A stretch of DNA of 64,000 nucleotides from Tautonia sociabilis (GCF_003977685.1 NZ_RYZH01000021.1:42341-106340); one strand, 5' to 3'; counted from the stretch's first letter, positions 30,250-40,182 are shown. The notes: generated by a model not told the origin, from the sequence alone. Made by a program: numbers and translations.

Positions 30250-30873
30250 TCATCGAGAAGCGGCGTCTGACCCGACTCCGCTGGCTTCCACTCCACCAAC
30301 CTCTCCCGGCTCGGCGTCCGCAGGCCGGGCTTCGGGAACGTCGGCGGGCTCGGCCGGCTCCTGGGGGTCGGATCGGGAACGGAGGGGACCTTCCAGCGCG
30401 AAGTCGATCGTCCCTCCGACCTCCGACACTTCGGCCCTCAACTCGCTCCGCCCAAGATCGGAATACCGTGGTGGGAGCAGTTCCTCCGCCTCGCCCAGCT
30501 TGGGACTGGGTGCCAGGCTGGACTGGATGGCCAGGCCCAGCGGCTCGCCCGAGGCGGTCACTTTGTAGCTGATCGCCACGCGATAGGTGCCCGGAGAGGC
30601 CCCGGAGGCGTTCAAATAGGTCAGCCGGTAGACCCCCTCGTCATCGGTCTCACCCACGGCCACCGTCCGTTGGCCGCTGATCGGCAGAAAGGTCACGGTG
30701 GCGGTGCCCAGAGGCTGACCATCCACCGTGACCGTTCCCTGAACCGGAACCAGCAGCGGGGGGCCTTCGGTGTCTTCGGAGCTTCCCGAAACACACCCGA
30801 CCACCAGCATCACCAGGGACGGAAGCAACACTCGGCAGGCCAGGCGGGAATGAGGAATGCAACTCGATCGCAA
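30250..30873 (-). CDS. Lipoprotein with carboxypeptidase-regulatory/transthyretin-like domain
   Basis: This encodes 207 residues from a TTG start preceded by GAGGG. The leader ends in the lipobox LVVGC, so lipid attachment is expected. The domain that follows (PVQGTVTVDGQPLGTATVTF, then VGETDDEGVYRLTYL and GTYRVAISYKV) is the beta-sandwich fold common in planctomycete lipoproteins encoded next to DUF1559 genes. The C-terminal 40 residues are Glu/Pro/Ala-rich. Its GC content is visibly lower than in the flanking metabolic genes. It probably sits on the cell surface or in the periplasm; its role is unknown. Confidence 0.78.
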   Translation of the reverse strand: MRSSCIPHSRLACRVLLPSLVMLVVGCVSGSSEDTEGPPLLVPVQGTVTVDGQPLGTATVTFLPISGQRTVAVGETDDEGVYRLTYLNASGASPGTYRVAISYKVTASGEPLGLAIQSSLAPSPKLGEAEELLPPRYSDLGRSELRAEVSEVGGTIDFALEGPLRSRSDPQEPAEPADVPEARPADAEPGEVGGVEASGVGSDAASR

Positions 30874-30948
30874 GGGTCAAGCCCTCAATCGACGTGTCCG
30901 GAACGAGGAGTGAGAAACCACGAGAAACCAAGAGACGCACCGATCGGA

Positions 30949-31425
30949 TCAGCGGCCCTTCGAATCGAGTTCGAAATCGTAAGGCCCACCGTTGGCGGTG
31001 ACCTGGATATCAAAGGCCGTCTTGCTAATGTCGGCATACGCTTCAGGCAACGCTTGCCGAGTGAATCCCCCCAGCTCCAGCTGGGCCGGATCGTCGAGCA
31101 TCTCTTGGGGCATGTTCGTCACGTCCGGCTGGACTTCCATTTTCCGGAATGTAATCTTGTAGGCTCCCTCGGCCAGCCCGAACCGCCCCATGTAACGAGC
31201 CTTGTATGAGCCGTCGGCGGCGGTGACCGCCGAGCCAGGCGTGACATGAGTGTTCCCCTGATCGGGCACGAACGTTAGCTCGGCGTTCTCCAAGGGCTTC
31301 CCATCGAAGGTCACGGTTCCCTCGACCTTGACCAGGGGAGGTCCTCCCGAACCGCAACCGATCACCGCCACGGCGCCCACCAGCGAAAGGAACAGGGCGA
31401 CTCGTCTGGCTCTCATCGTGTCCAT
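30949..31425 (-). CDS. Lipoprotein with carboxypeptidase-regulatory-like domain
   Basis: This encodes 158 residues. The leader ends with VAVIGC, a lipobox. The mature part starts VKVEGTVTFDGKPLENAELTF and continues with TAADGSYKARYM and EGAYKITFRK, the same beta-sandwich pattern as the next gene downstream. The two proteins are therefore likely paralogues that have diverged. It lies 170 bases after the DUF1559 gene on the same strand. The ATG at 31416 is an equally possible start. The three genes together make the typical planctomycete DUF1559-lipoprotein set, whose function is not established. Confidence 0.82.
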   Translation of the reverse strand: MDTMRARRVALFLSLVGAVAVIGCGSGGPPLVKVEGTVTFDGKPLENAELTFVPDQGNTHVTPGSAVTAADGSYKARYMGRFGLAEGAYKITFRKMEVQPDVTNMPQEMLDDPAQLELGGFTRQALPEAYADISKTAFDIQVTANGGPYDFELDSKGR

Positions 31426-31538
31426 CCTGTCAGCGAAGCGACGGCAACCCTCCCGCCACTCGCGGCCGGTGGGAGTGGAGGGTCGGCGCGGTCAGGGTCG
31501 AACCGTTGAGTCGAAACGCGAGAACGCGGGCTCGTCTG

Positions 31539-31569
31539 CCAGGGCGTCACGCCGTGGCAGACGCCCTGG
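31539..31569 (-). terminator. Perfect 10-bp stem-loop after the DUF1559 gene
   Basis: CCAGGGCGTC at 31539-31548 pairs with GACGCCCTGG at 31560-31569 around an 11-base loop. It starts 27 bases beyond the DUF1559 stop, in the right place to end or attenuate that transcript before the two lipoprotein genes. Confidence 0.55.
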
Positions 31570-31595
31570 ACTGAAGACAAACGTCGCCTTATCAA

Positions 31596-32642
31596 TCAAT
31601 ACTGATCGGCGCTGATCACCTCGCCGCCAGCGATCGTCTGGAGACTCCACCAGACATAGGCATCGATGGTGTTCTTGATGAAACGGACGGATCCGTCTCC
31701 CATGGTCATATTCACCCCTCCTGGATGCTGGCTGCTGATGCGCCAGGCGTATCCAAGCTTTTTGGGATTCTGATCGGTCGTCCAGCTGCCGTACTGATAC
31801 CACGGGGCATTGGGCAACGACGTGGGAGACCACTGATGGGTAGGCGGGTAGACCGTGCCGTGGGTTGAGGTGTGCGTGCCTGAACCCCAGAACGGCCCGT
31901 AATACTCGCTCCACTTCTCCTGCCTGGACTCGCCGATCATGACCGTGTTGCTCAAGCCATCCTTGACTTCGGCCAGCTTGGTGGACAGATCGGTGAAGAA
32001 CATCCCGCGCACGTTCCGAATCGACGACGACGAGGCGTTGGGCGGGCAATTGTACTCGGTGTACTGGCTGGCCATCATCACATAATTGCTGCGACGGCCT
32101 TCCAGCATGTAGTAGGGAACCGAGTTGGTCACAGTGCGTGTCTCGGCCGGGATGTCCGAGGGACAAACGTAGGTGGAAATCAAGGCGCTGGTCACCGTGG
32201 TATTGGCCGTCTGATCGCCGATGAGCACCGTGTTGGGATAAGAGGACCAGCCCACCGAATTCGATGAAGCCTGGCTGAAATTGTAGGCGCTGTGCATCGC
32301 TTCCTGCTCGATGAAGTTGAGGATCATCGAGAACCCGGTCGTATTGAGCACGGCGCCGGCGGGAAGGTTGTTGGTCGCCGGATAGAGAACGGTGCAGGCG
32401 GAGGAGCGAATTTTTGGCGGCGGCAGGGCGCCATGCGTGCTCTCGTAATTATGCAACGCCAAACCAATCTGTTTCAGATTGTTCGTGCACTGCGATCGTC
32501 GGGCGGCTTCTCGCGCTTGCTGAACCGCCGGCAGGAGCAACGCGATCAAGACGCCGATGATGGCGATGACCACCAGCAGCTCGATCAAGGTGAAGCCACG
32601 GCGGCCAACCGCAAGGGCGGGTGCTCTGTAGGAACGAGTCAT
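31596..32642 (-). CDS. DUF1559 pseudopilin-like protein
   Basis: This encodes 348 residues. The N-terminus [20 protein letters not shown] is a perfect type-IV-pilin/general-secretion prepilin signal: GF cleavage site, Glu at +5 and a hydrophobic helix. The DUF1559 body follows with its signatures, including [30 protein letters not shown] and the C-terminal [20 protein letters not shown]. Such proteins occur in dozens to hundreds of copies in planctomycetes and are thought to be surface or secretion-related; the precise job is unknown. The gene has lower GC than its surroundings and heads a run with two lipoprotein genes. Confidence 0.95.
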   Translation of the reverse strand: MTRSYRAPALAVGRRGFTLIELLVVIAIIGVLIALLLPAVQQAREAARRSQCTNNLKQIGLALHNYESTHGALPPPKIRSSACTVLYPATNNLPAGAVLNTTGFSMILNFIEQEAMHSAYNFSQASSNSVGWSSYPNTVLIGDQTANTTVTSALISTYVCPSDIPAETRTVTNSVPYYMLEGRRSNYVMMASQYTEYNCPPNASSSSIRNVRGMFFTDLSTKLAEVKDGLSNTVMIGESRQEKWSEYYGPFWGSGTHTSTHGTVYPPTHQWSPTSLPNAPWYQYGSWTTDQNPKKLGYAWRISSQHPGGVNMTMGDGSVRFIKNTIDAYVWWSLQTIAGGEVISADQY

Positions 32643-33566
32643 CGCGGGAGACTCCGGATCTGACCCATTGAGAGATGAAAGTGCGATGCTGGAATTCCCA
32701 CCGTCGGAGCCCAAGCCCAAACGGTGCACGGTGAATTCCAACGAGAGCGGCAAACGCCAGTTGGGTGCGGCGGAGAGATCGGCACCGAGCAACCGGCGTG
32801 AACATGCGATTCGACCGACTGTGGGGGAGGCTCCCAGATGAGCCGGCAGAGGAAACGAGTGAGGATCGATTTCGCTGGGACGCATCTTGGGGACGTCTCG
32901 ACCGGGGAAACCGCGGTGAGCACGGCACGGCCGATGCCAGTCGGTCGGAAGTTGAATCAGGGTCGCATTCCGCCAAAAGAAAGTCAACCATGAAGTTCGG
33001 CGATTCTCACGCATGCCTGATTGCCTATGTTGGCGGCAGGAGTTGGCGGCTTGAGATTGGCCGGTGGCGGTCGAACAAACCTGGAGGTTGGAATTGGCCA
33101 AGGCCGAGGCCTGGGGGCGGGCCAACGGCGTCCTTCTCTCGTCGAACCGGACGATTCTGCCCGTCGGGCAAGGGACGGCTCGCTTGGGGAGGATTGGTGC
33201 ACTGCCCCAGGGGAGGCCTTGAGCTGATGATCCCCGTGATCGCGTCTCTTGCCGCCGGACCCGGAGGCCGGGCCGAGCTGGCCGCGGTGTTCCGGATGTG
33301 ATCACGGTGGTCGCGAGGAGCGAGCGCCTCGACCACCGGAAGGCCCACCAGGAGGCGCCGCATCCGGCCGCCTTCCGGAAGCCGGCGAAGGCGTTGATCG
33401 CCGGAACCTGCCTGTCGATCCCCCGGCCTTCCTGACCGGTGCCGGCTGTCTCCCGGACGGACTCGGGTTCGCGCCTCGGGCGGTCCGGGATAGACTCCGG
33501 TCCTTGCCACGGGGCGCCGCCGCGCGGCGTCGGGAGGTCGGAGTCCGCGACGAGGGAGGGAGCCCG
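32643..33566. other. Long intergenic region between DUF1559 and parA genes
   Basis: I see no supported gene in about 920 bases. A 178-codon plus-strand frame (32765-33301) has no recognisable domain and its composition is not gene-like. The first 350 bases are relatively AT-rich and should include the DUF1559 promoter. The last part carries GAGGGAGGG, the ribosome-binding site of the ParA-like gene. Confidence 0.45.
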
Positions 33567-34475
33567 ATGACGCGTCGGATCGCGGTCCTCAACCAGAAGG
33601 GGGGGGTCGGCAAAACGACCACGACGGTTAACCTCGCCGCCGCCCTGGCCAACGAGGGGCACCGGACCTTGGTGCTGGATCTCGACCCCCAGGCTCACGC
33701 CACGCTGCACCTGGGGCTGATGCCCGGCCGGTCGGGGCCTTCGCTGTACGAGGTGCTCACCCAGGGGCTGCCGCTGAAGGAGGTCCGCCGGACAGTGGCC
33801 GACAACCTGGACGTCTGCGGCAGCCACATCGACCTGGCCGCCGCCGAGGTCGAGCTGATCGGCACCGTCGGCCGAGAGGTCATCCTCCGAGACCAGCTCG
33901 CCGCCGAAGACGGGGAGCCGTATGACTTCGTGATCATGGACTGCCCTCCCTCGCTCGGCATCCTCACGCTCAACGCCCTCTGCGCCGCCCGCGAGGTGTT
34001 CATCCCGCTCCAGGCCCACTTCCTGGCGCTGCACGGGCTGTCGAAGCTGTTGGAGACGATCCATCTGGTCAGCAAGCGGGTGAACCGGGACCTCCGCGTC
34101 TCGGGAGTGGTGCTCTGCCTGTACGAGTCGGGCACGAGGCTCGGGGCCGAGGTGGTGGAGGACCTGGAGCGGTTCTTCGAGTCCCGTCGTCAGGCGAGCT
34201 CGCCGTGGTCCGACGCCCAGATCTTCCGGACCCGCATCCGGCGCAACATCCGCCTGGCCGAGTGCCCGAGCTTCGGGCAGTCGATCTTCCAGTACGCCCC
34301 GACCAGCCGGGGGGCGGCCGACTACGCCTCGCTCGCTGGCGAGATCCAGGGGAGGGCCCCCGCCGGCTTCTGGGCCTCCAGCGACCAGCCCTCCCCGGCG
34401 GCCGAGCCCGACTCCGACGGCGAGGTCCCCGCCGTCCCCGCCCACTCTCCCCGGGCCGACGCCCCCGCGGCCTGA
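33567..34475 (+). CDS. ParA/Soj-family ATPase
   Basis: This encodes 302 residues. The deviant Walker A motif with the signature lysine is near the start ([18 protein letters not shown]), followed by the Walker A-prime stretch [15 protein letters not shown] and Walker B-like [14 protein letters not shown]. ParA proteins bind DNA as ATP-dependent dimers and position chromosomes, plasmids or protein complexes. The C-terminal 50 residues after LAGEIQG are Pro/Ala/Ser-rich. No parB-like gene follows; the next gene encodes a small membrane protein, so this may be an orphan ParA used for some other cargo. GAGGGAGGG precedes the ATG. Confidence 0.9.
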   Translation: MTRRIAVLNQKGGVGKTTTTVNLAAALANEGHRTLVLDLDPQAHATLHLGLMPGRSGPSLYEVLTQGLPLKEVRRTVADNLDVCGSHIDLAAAEVELIGTVGREVILRDQLAAEDGEPYDFVIMDCPPSLGILTLNALCAAREVFIPLQAHFLALHGLSKLLETIHLVSKRVNRDLRVSGVVLCLYESGTRLGAEVVEDLERFFESRRQASSPWSDAQIFRTRIRRNIRLAECPSFGQSIFQYAPTSRGAADYASLAGEIQGRAPAGFWASSDQPSPAAEPDSDGEVPAVPAHSPRADAPAA

Positions 34476-34541
34476 GCGCCCCTGGCTTCCCCTGGACCCG
34501 AGCGGGCCCCCTCCGCCCGTTCCTTCGATCGGGAGATCGGC

Positions 34542-34820
34542 ATGAATGCGGATCGATCCCGCCGCCTTCGGCTCCGGCTCCTCTGGGCAGCCGGGCTCCT
34601 GGCCGTCCTCGTGCTGGCCTCGGCCGGCACCGTCTCGATCGCCGTGATCCGGCCGCTGGCGGCGGGCCGGCCGGTCGTGGCCCACGTTCTGGGGTTCGAC
34701 CTGACGATCCTGGTGAAGGCCCGGGGGCCCGGGGCCGGGCGACAGCTCCTGGTGAACCTGAGCCGTCGCGTCGGGGCCGGACCGAAGGCCGACGGGCCGG
34801 CCGGCCGTCCCGGAACCTGA
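34542..34820 (+). CDS. Small membrane protein of unknown function
   Basis: This encodes 92 residues. A basic N-terminus ([13 protein letters not shown]) precedes one hydrophobic helix (about 14-38), then a short chain that ends in Gly/Pro/Arg-rich residues. It fits a single-pass inner-membrane protein. It lies 66 bases after the ParA-like gene and 27 bases before the RNase HII-like gene, so the three are probably co-transcribed. No family is recognised. Confidence 0.6.
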   Translation: MNADRSRRLRLRLLWAAGLLAVLVLASAGTVSIAVIRPLAAGRPVVAHVLGFDLTILVKARGPGAGRQLLVNLSRRVGAGPKADGPAGRPGT

Positions 34821-34847
34821 ACCGGCCTCCCGGCCCCGGTCATCACC

Positions 34848-35801
34848 ATGCGCTGGATCGGCATCGACGAGGCCGGATACGGTCCGAACCTCGGCCCGAT
34901 GGTCCTGGCCGCCGTCGTCGCCGAGGGGCCCGGGCCGGATCGGCCCGACCTCTGGAGGGACCGCGAGGAGTTCGTCTGCCGGGCCGGGGGGCGGGGGGGC
35001 CGACTCTGGATCGACGATTCCAAGCGCCTGTACAAGCAAGGGGTCGGAATCGACCGGCTGGAGGCCGCCGCTCTTGCCGCCCTGGACGCCGCCGGGTTGC
35101 CATCGCCGACCTCGACCGTCTCGCTCCTGGCCGCGCTGGGGACCAATGCCGAGCGGTCCGAGCTGCTCTCCTGGCTCCCCGAGGGGTCCGACCCTCCGCT
35201 GCCGAGCCCGGGATCGGCGATCCGGGTCGAGGCCGCGCTGAAGGCCCGGCCGCTGTTGGGGGCGCCGTGGCGGCTGGCCGCGATCCGGGCCGAGGTCGTC
35301 GGGCCGGCCCGGTTCAACCGGGGGCTGATCGCCTCGGGGTCGAAGGCGAAGGTCCACTTCGACGCCTTCGCGACCCTGCTGCGGTGGGCCTGGGAGCTGG
35401 CTGGCGACGGGGCTCCCACTCTCGTCCGCTCCGACAAGCACGGCGGCCGCCATTTCTACACCGAGCTGCTCCGAGACGCCCTCCCCTCGAGTGCGATCGT
35501 CGCCGGCCCGGAGGGGCCTGAGCTGAGCCGTTACGAGCTGACCGACGGCGACCGCTGCCTCTCTCTGGAATTGCTCCCCCGGGCCGACGGCGATGACGGG
35601 CTGGTCGCGCTGGCCTCGATCCTCGCCAAGCTCGTCCGGGAGCGCTGGATGCTCGCCTTCAACGCCTACTGGGCGTCCCGGGTGCCGGGGCTGAGGCCGA
35701 CGGCCGGCTATCCCGTCGACGCCTGCCGATTCCGTCGAGAGGTGCTCGCCCACCGTCCCGACCCCGATCCGCCGCTGGACCGCTGGTGGCGGGCGAAGTA
35801 G
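34848..35801 (+). CDS. Ribonuclease HII-like protein
   Basis: This encodes 317 residues, about 100 longer than a normal RNase HII. The landmarks are in order: [20 protein letters not shown] (Asp7, Glu8, where RNase HII has GxDEAGRGxxxGP), WIDDSKRLY (the DSK motif), [12 protein letters not shown], and [20 protein letters not shown] (Asp plus the AxSIxAKxxR motif). All four acidic positions expected for metal binding can be placed. Such enzymes cut RNA in RNA-DNA hybrids. The extra segment at about 95-170 and the GYGPN variant suggest a divergent subfamily, so substrate preference may differ from that of the housekeeping enzyme. Confidence 0.75.
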   Translation: MRWIGIDEAGYGPNLGPMVLAAVVAEGPGPDRPDLWRDREEFVCRAGGRGGRLWIDDSKRLYKQGVGIDRLEAAALAALDAAGLPSPTSTVSLLAALGTNAERSELLSWLPEGSDPPLPSPGSAIRVEAALKARPLLGAPWRLAAIRAEVVGPARFNRGLIASGSKAKVHFDAFATLLRWAWELAGDGAPTLVRSDKHGGRHFYTELLRDALPSSAIVAGPEGPELSRYELTDGDRCLSLELLPRADGDDGLVALASILAKLVRERWMLAFNAYWASRVPGLRPTAGYPVDACRFRREVLAHRPDPDPPLDRWWRAK

Positions 35802-36324
35802 CGCCGGGGCGATCGCCCCTCGGAAGAGATCATCGCCGAGAACGGCGGGGCCACTCACAGAACGGGTCGGCAACTCGACCTGAGGCTCCCGGAACGCCGT
35901 TCGAGGCCGGCGGTGCGCCCTCCGGTGCGCTGAGGGCGATTGACGCAACTCTTGACGCGAAGGACGCTTGCCAGTTCCCATTGGCTTCGCTCCGCGCCGG
36001 GTGCGCGCCGGGTCGGTCTGGGCTCCCGATCCGATCGGGAGACGTCTCCCGAGCCGTCTCCCCGGATTGAGAAGGAGCCGACGACCGGGCGTTCCTCCCG
36101 AGCGGACGATCCCCGCCCCGGCGGAGGCCGGTCGAGTCAAGAAGATGATCGGGAGAGCGGCCGATCGCAGTCATCTCGATCCGAGCGGGGGGCCGCCGCC
36201 GGCGATTGGCACGAGGCCGGGGAGGACGGGGTTCGAGGCGGCCCCGACCTCCTCGGTTCCGCGACCCATCATCCACGGACTCACCCTGGCGGGGAGGTGG
36301 TGACGGGGGGCCGAGCCGATTGGC
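35802..36324. other. Intergenic region with no supported gene
   Basis: About 520 bases between convergent genes. Short frames exist but none has family features or a good start. No strong terminator hairpin was identified. It may contain decayed sequence. Confidence 0.4.
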
Positions 36325-37392
36325 TCAGAACGGGGGGTGGTCGGGGTCGGCGTCGGGCAGGGGGAGGGGGGTGCCCCGGTAGAAGCGGCGGTTCTCGACG
36401 GCCCAGATCTTGCCGGTGAACGGGTCGTCGCCGTCGGCGGTGCGGAGGGCCTTGGCGACGGCGTTGAACTTGGCGTCCAGCTCGTCGGCGTAGTGCAGGA
36501 TCATCGCCTCGAGGGTCGCCGGGGGCTTGGGGGAGCCGAACTCGGTCTTGCCGTGGTGGGCGAGGATGGCGTGCTCCAGCAGCAGGAGCGTTTCCAGGGG
36601 GACGCCGCCGATCTCCCGGGCGGTGTCTCGGACGAGGTCTCGGCCCATGAGGATGTGGCCGATCAGGTTCCCCTCGGTGGTGTACTTCGCCTCGATCGGG
36701 TGGTAGGCCAGTTCCCGGAGCTTGCCGATGTCGTGCAGGATGGCGGCGGCGATGATGACGTCCCGGTTCAGGGGGGGGTTCAGCTCGTCGTAGTATCGGG
36801 CGTAGTGGTCGGCCAGCAGGATGCTGACCCGGGTGACGCTCCAGAGGTGCTCGACCAGCCCTCCGGTGAAATTGTGGTGCATGAGGGTGGCGGCCGGCAT
36901 CAGCTCCAGTTGCGGAGCGTGGGCCTCCAGGATGCGCCGGACCAGCTCGGCGATCGTCTTGTCCTCGATGTAACGGTCGACGAACTCGAAGATCTTGGCC
37001 AGCCGGTCCCCCTGGGGATACTTCGACCGCTCGACCAGGTCGCCGAGGTCGAACCCGTCGGCCTCGTCGTCGGGGCCGCCGGCGGGGCGGATGTCGATGA
37101 TCTCGAGTTGCAGGCCGTAGCGGGCGTTGAACCGCCCTCGGGCCTTGACGCGGTAGGCGAGCCCCTCGGTCCAGCCGTCGGACTGCTTGAGGAACCGGCT
37201 ATCGGCCCAGAGGGGGGCCTCGACGGTCAGGTGCCGGTCGCGGAAGTAGCACTTCACGAAGGGTTCGTTCTTCTTGGTCGTGCCCTTCTCCTTGCTCGCC
37301 AGCATGGCGAAGCACTCGGCCTCCTGGCCGTCCTGGAAGTCGCCGAGGCGGATCAGGCCGGTCGAGGCCTCGATGCCGTGGTCCAGTTGCAT
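36325..37392 (-). CDS. YhaM-like OB-fold/HD-domain 3'-5' exoribonuclease
   Basis: This encodes 355 residues. An N-terminal OB-fold (about 10-100, with YFRDRHLTVEAPLWADS) is followed by an HD phosphohydrolase domain. The metal-binding residues are visible in LMHHNFTGGLVEHLWSVTR, AILHDIGKLREL and LLEHAILAHHG. This arrangement is that of YhaM/CBF1, a cytoplasmic 3'-5' exoribonuclease. The C-terminal tail after residue 320 is Pro/Asp-rich. The ATG at 37392 is used because the OB-fold begins soon after it; the open frame continues upstream without domain content. The gene is transcribed away from the GH5 gene. Confidence 0.85.
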   Translation of the reverse strand: MQLDHGIEASTGLIRLGDFQDGQEAECFAMLASKEKGTTKKNEPFVKCYFRDRHLTVEAPLWADSRFLKQSDGWTEGLAYRVKARGRFNARYGLQLEIIDIRPAGGPDDEADGFDLGDLVERSKYPQGDRLAKIFEFVDRYIEDKTIAELVRRILEAHAPQLELMPAATLMHHNFTGGLVEHLWSVTRVSILLADHYARYYDELNPPLNRDVIIAAAILHDIGKLRELAYHPIEAKYTTEGNLIGHILMGRDLVRDTAREIGGVPLETLLLLEHAILAHHGKTEFGSPKPPATLEAMILHYADELDAKFNAVAKALRTADGDDPFTGKIWAVENRRFYRGTPLPLPDADPDHPPF

Positions 37393-38077
37393 GGGGTCGC
37401 TCCCCCTCTCTCCGGTGGGTCCGGTGCGGGTGCCGGTCGGGACCGGGGCCGATCCGGGTCGCTCGCGAACGGGATCGGCGCAAGAATGGGCGCCATCCCC
37501 TGGGGATCGGCTGCGGAGCGGGCTCGACTCGACCAAAATGAAGCGTACCATTCGTCGAGTACGATGCAAACTGATACACTGGTCGTTTGTTGATTGCAAC
37601 CTGATCAAAATGCCACTATCGCCGCTCCGATCGTCAGATCGGCCGCCACCGCTCCGGCCGGCAAGTCCGTCGTGTTCGGTCCCTCCGCTCCCGATCTCCC
37701 CTCGATCGCTCGACGGGGGGACCCGCCGGAGGCCGATGATCGATCTCGAATGCCGGGTCCGTCGGGAGGGCGGGCCGGATCTCGATCGGGATCGATGGCG
37801 GATCGCCGATCTTCGGATCCGGAGGTCGTTCTTGGCGAAGACGGATCGACTCCGGTCCCGTCAGCCGGTCGATGCGGGGGAAGCCACGCCCCCAGCCCCC
37901 GCCGGATTTGAGTCCTCCGGGATTTGAGAACCGCGGGGTCGGCCCTGGCGGTTTGGCACCTTCTTGTTCCCCCGTTGCGCGGATGCGACCGCCCGAGCCG
38001 CAACGCCCTCGGGACCAGGACTCCCGGGGAGAGCACGGGCGGACCCCGCCGGCAGGACGACGACACGGAGGTCATCG
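37393..38077. other. Divergent intergenic region between HD nuclease and GH5 genes
   Basis: About 685 bases without a supported gene. The middle (37535-37620) is clearly AT-richer than the rest and should hold the leftward promoter described separately. Further right, at 37873-37925, there is a partly palindromic GC block followed by GGATTTGAG repeats that resembles other intergenic blocks at 40.1, 46.1 and 48.0 kb. Confidence 0.45.
37571..37599 (-). promoter_or_regulatory. Candidate sigma-70 promoter for HD nuclease gene
   Basis: Read leftward, TTGCAA (37594-37599) and TATCAG (37571-37576) are separated by 17 bases; each matches four of six consensus positions. It lies in the only AT-rich patch upstream of the gene, about 180 bases from its ATG. 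This is a weak prediction. Confidence 0.3.
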
Positions 38078-39568
38078 ATGGCATCGTCGGCGGAGCGGAG
38101 GAGGAGGGCAGGAGGGGTTCGGGCGGCCCTGATCGGGTGGCTGCTGTTCTCCCTGGAGGGGGGGGAGGTCCGGGGAGGAGGGCCGGCGCCGACTCCCCAG
38201 GTTTCGGTTTCGGCCCCGACGGCGCTGGGAGTCTCGGGCCGGCACTTCGTCGACCCGGCCGGCCGGGTCGTGATCCTGCGCGGGGTGAACCTGGCCGGCG
38301 ACTCGAAGGTGCCGCCGTTCCATCCCCGGGTCGGCCCGGAGGACCTGGACCGGGCCGAGGCGCTGGGGTTCAACGTCATCCGGCTGCTGTTCGTCTGGGA
38401 GGCGTTCGAGCCGAGCCCGGGGGTCTACAATGAGTCCTATCTGGCCGCCGAGCTGGCCTTGGCCGTCGAGGCGGGGCGGCGGGGCATGTCCACGATTGTG
38501 GACCTGCACCAGGACGGCTTCTCCCGGTTCGCCTCGAAGGGGGCCGGCGACGGCTTCCCCGCCTGGGCGATCTCTCCCCGGGCCACGCCGAGGAAGCCCG
38601 ACAACGGCCCGGAAACGCGACACTGGCCGCTGAGGGTGGCGCTCGATCCGACCACGCACCGCTCCTTCGCCGACTTCTACGACGACCTCGGCGGCGTCCG
38701 ATCGCGCTACCTGAGGATGCTCGATCGGGTGGCGGCCGCCTTCTCCGCCGTGCCCGGCGTGATCGGCTACGACCCGATCAACGAGCCCTGGGGCCACGAG
38801 CGCCGAGAGCTGGCCCCGCTGTATCGAGACGCCGCCGCGGTCATCCACGCCTCCCACCCGGGGGCCATCCTGTTCCTGGAGGGGCACGCCGTCACCAACA
38901 CCGGCGTGCAGACCCGGCTCCCCCGCCCCGAGGACGGCCCCGTTTCCTACGCGCCGCACTATTACAACCCGACGACCCTGGTGCTGAAGCGCTGGCACGG
39001 CCTGACCGCCACCATGGACAATGCCTTCCGCCACATGAGGGCCACCTCGATCGCCTGGAACGCGCCGCTGTTCCTCGGCGAGTTCGGCATGGACGCCCGA
39101 GTGATCGGCTGCGGGGCCTACGTGGACGAGGTGTACGACCGGCTCGACGCCGAGCTGGCCTCCGGCGCCCAGTGGAACCTCACCCCGGGCTGGACCCCCG
39201 CCCTGAAGGACGGCTGGAACGGCGAGGACTTCACCATCCTGGATCCCTCCGGCCGCCTCCGCCCCAACTTCTCTCCCCGCCCCTACCCCCGAGCCACCGC
39301 CGGCCTTCCCCTGAGCTTCCGCTTCCGCCGAGGCCGCCCCGGCTCCGCTCCCAGCACCGTCGAATTCTCCTGGCACCACCGCCCCGAGCTGGGCGAAACC
39401 GAACTGTTCCTCCCCTCCTCCCTCTTCCCCCCCGGCTCCCCCGTCGAGCTCCTCCCGGCCGACCCCCTCGCCGCCGTCTCCTCCCGCTGGGACCCCGCCC
39501 GCCAGCTCCTCGTCATCCACTCCGACCGACCGACCCCGATCCTCGCCCGCCTCCGCGGCCGACCTTGA
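38078..39568 (+). CDS. GH5 glycoside hydrolase, endoglycoceramidase-like
   Basis: This encodes 496 residues with a probable export leader (first 35 residues) after GGAGG. The TIM-barrel shows FVDPAGRVVILRGVNLAGDS, DLHQDGFSRF, the acid/base Glu236 in GYDPINEPWG and the nucleophile Glu335 in FLGEFGMDA. The DPxNEPWG context and a C-terminal beta domain (after about 410) are those of endoglycoceramidase-type GH5 enzymes, which release glycans from glycolipids, rather than of typical cellulases. Cellular glycolipid or exogenous polysaccharide could be the target; substrate is inferred only by family. An IS5 transposase remnant follows about 90 bases later. Confidence 0.85.
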   Translation: MASSAERRRRAGGVRAALIGWLLFSLEGGEVRGGGPAPTPQVSVSAPTALGVSGRHFVDPAGRVVILRGVNLAGDSKVPPFHPRVGPEDLDRAEALGFNVIRLLFVWEAFEPSPGVYNESYLAAELALAVEAGRRGMSTIVDLHQDGFSRFASKGAGDGFPAWAISPRATPRKPDNGPETRHWPLRVALDPTTHRSFADFYDDLGGVRSRYLRMLDRVAAAFSAVPGVIGYDPINEPWGHERRELAPLYRDAAAVIHASHPGAILFLEGHAVTNTGVQTRLPRPEDGPVSYAPHYYNPTTLVLKRWHGLTATMDNAFRHMRATSIAWNAPLFLGEFGMDARVIGCGAYVDEVYDRLDAELASGAQWNLTPGWTPALKDGWNGEDFTILDPSGRLRPNFSPRPYPRATAGLPLSFRFRRGRPGSAPSTVEFSWHHRPELGETELFLPSSLFPPGSPVELLPADPLAAVSSRWDPARQLLVIHSDRPTPILARLRGRP

Positions 39569-39654
39569 CACTCCGGCCGGGTTGGCGGGGGCCGTCACGG
39601 CCGCAGGATCGAGGGGCGTCCGGACTGGGAGCGGTTCGACCGCAGCCAACCCGC

Positions 39655-39978
39655 CGCTGGAAATGTGTCACCCCGGACGACCAGGCCCCCACGCACCCCG
39701 CTCGGCTGATCCTGGACCGGGGCTCCGACAGCGACCCGCTGCGGCAGCGGCTGGCCGGTCGGGGCACCGAGATGATCTGCCCGCACCGCAAGAACCGCAG
39801 GCGTCTGAAGACGCAGGACGGACGCCCCCTGCGGCGGTACAAGCGGCGATGGAAGGTGGAGCGGACGTTCGCCGGGCTGGGCAACTTCCGCCGACTTGTC
39901 GTCCGGTACGAGAAGGACCTCACGATGGACCGGGCGTTCTTCCTCGTCGCCTGCCTCCTGATCACGATCCGGCAGTGA
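39655..39978 (+). pseudogene. IS5-family transposase C-terminal remnant
   Basis: Only the last third of an IS5-type DDE transposase survives. Recognisable parts are LILDRGSDSDPLRQRLAGRG (family members usually read DRAYDSDPLR), EMICPHRKNRR, TQDGRPLRRYKRRWKVERTF with the catalytic Glu, and LGNFRRLVVRYEKDL up to a natural end. The N-terminal two thirds, including the first catalytic Asp, and the start codon are missing, and no flanking inverted repeats were found. It is a dead fragment that records an old insertion or recombination just downstream of the GH5 gene. Confidence 0.85.
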
Positions 39979-40056
39979 TGAAACCGCTTCTCGCCCCAGA
40001 TTCCCTACAGAATGGATGGTATTTCGAGAGGGGACCCAGTGAAAGCAATCACAGCC

Positions 40057-40090
40057 GGGGAGGCTGGGGTCGGCACGCCCCAGCCTCCCC
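40057..40090. terminator. Perfect 13-bp stem-loop, repeated-hairpin family copy 1
   Basis: GGGGAGGCTGGGG at 40057-40069 pairs perfectly with CCCCAGCCTCCCC at 40078-40090. It lies between the IS5 remnant and the convergent radical SAM gene. Nearly the same stem occurs at 46081-46116 after the acetylesterase gene, which suggests a dispersed intergenic hairpin rather than a chance terminator. Confidence 0.6.
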
Positions 40091-40182
40091 AACTGAGACG
40101 CCCCCAGGATCGAGGGCCCTCCGAAGGGAAGGGGAGGCTCGAGCCCGCCACTCATGGGCACCGGACATCGTTTCAACAACGA

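Noticed and set aside
32765..33301. Plus-strand frame of 178 codons between DUF1559 and parA genes
   Set aside because: Composition is Arg/Gly/Trp-rich and not protein-like; no domain and no start context.
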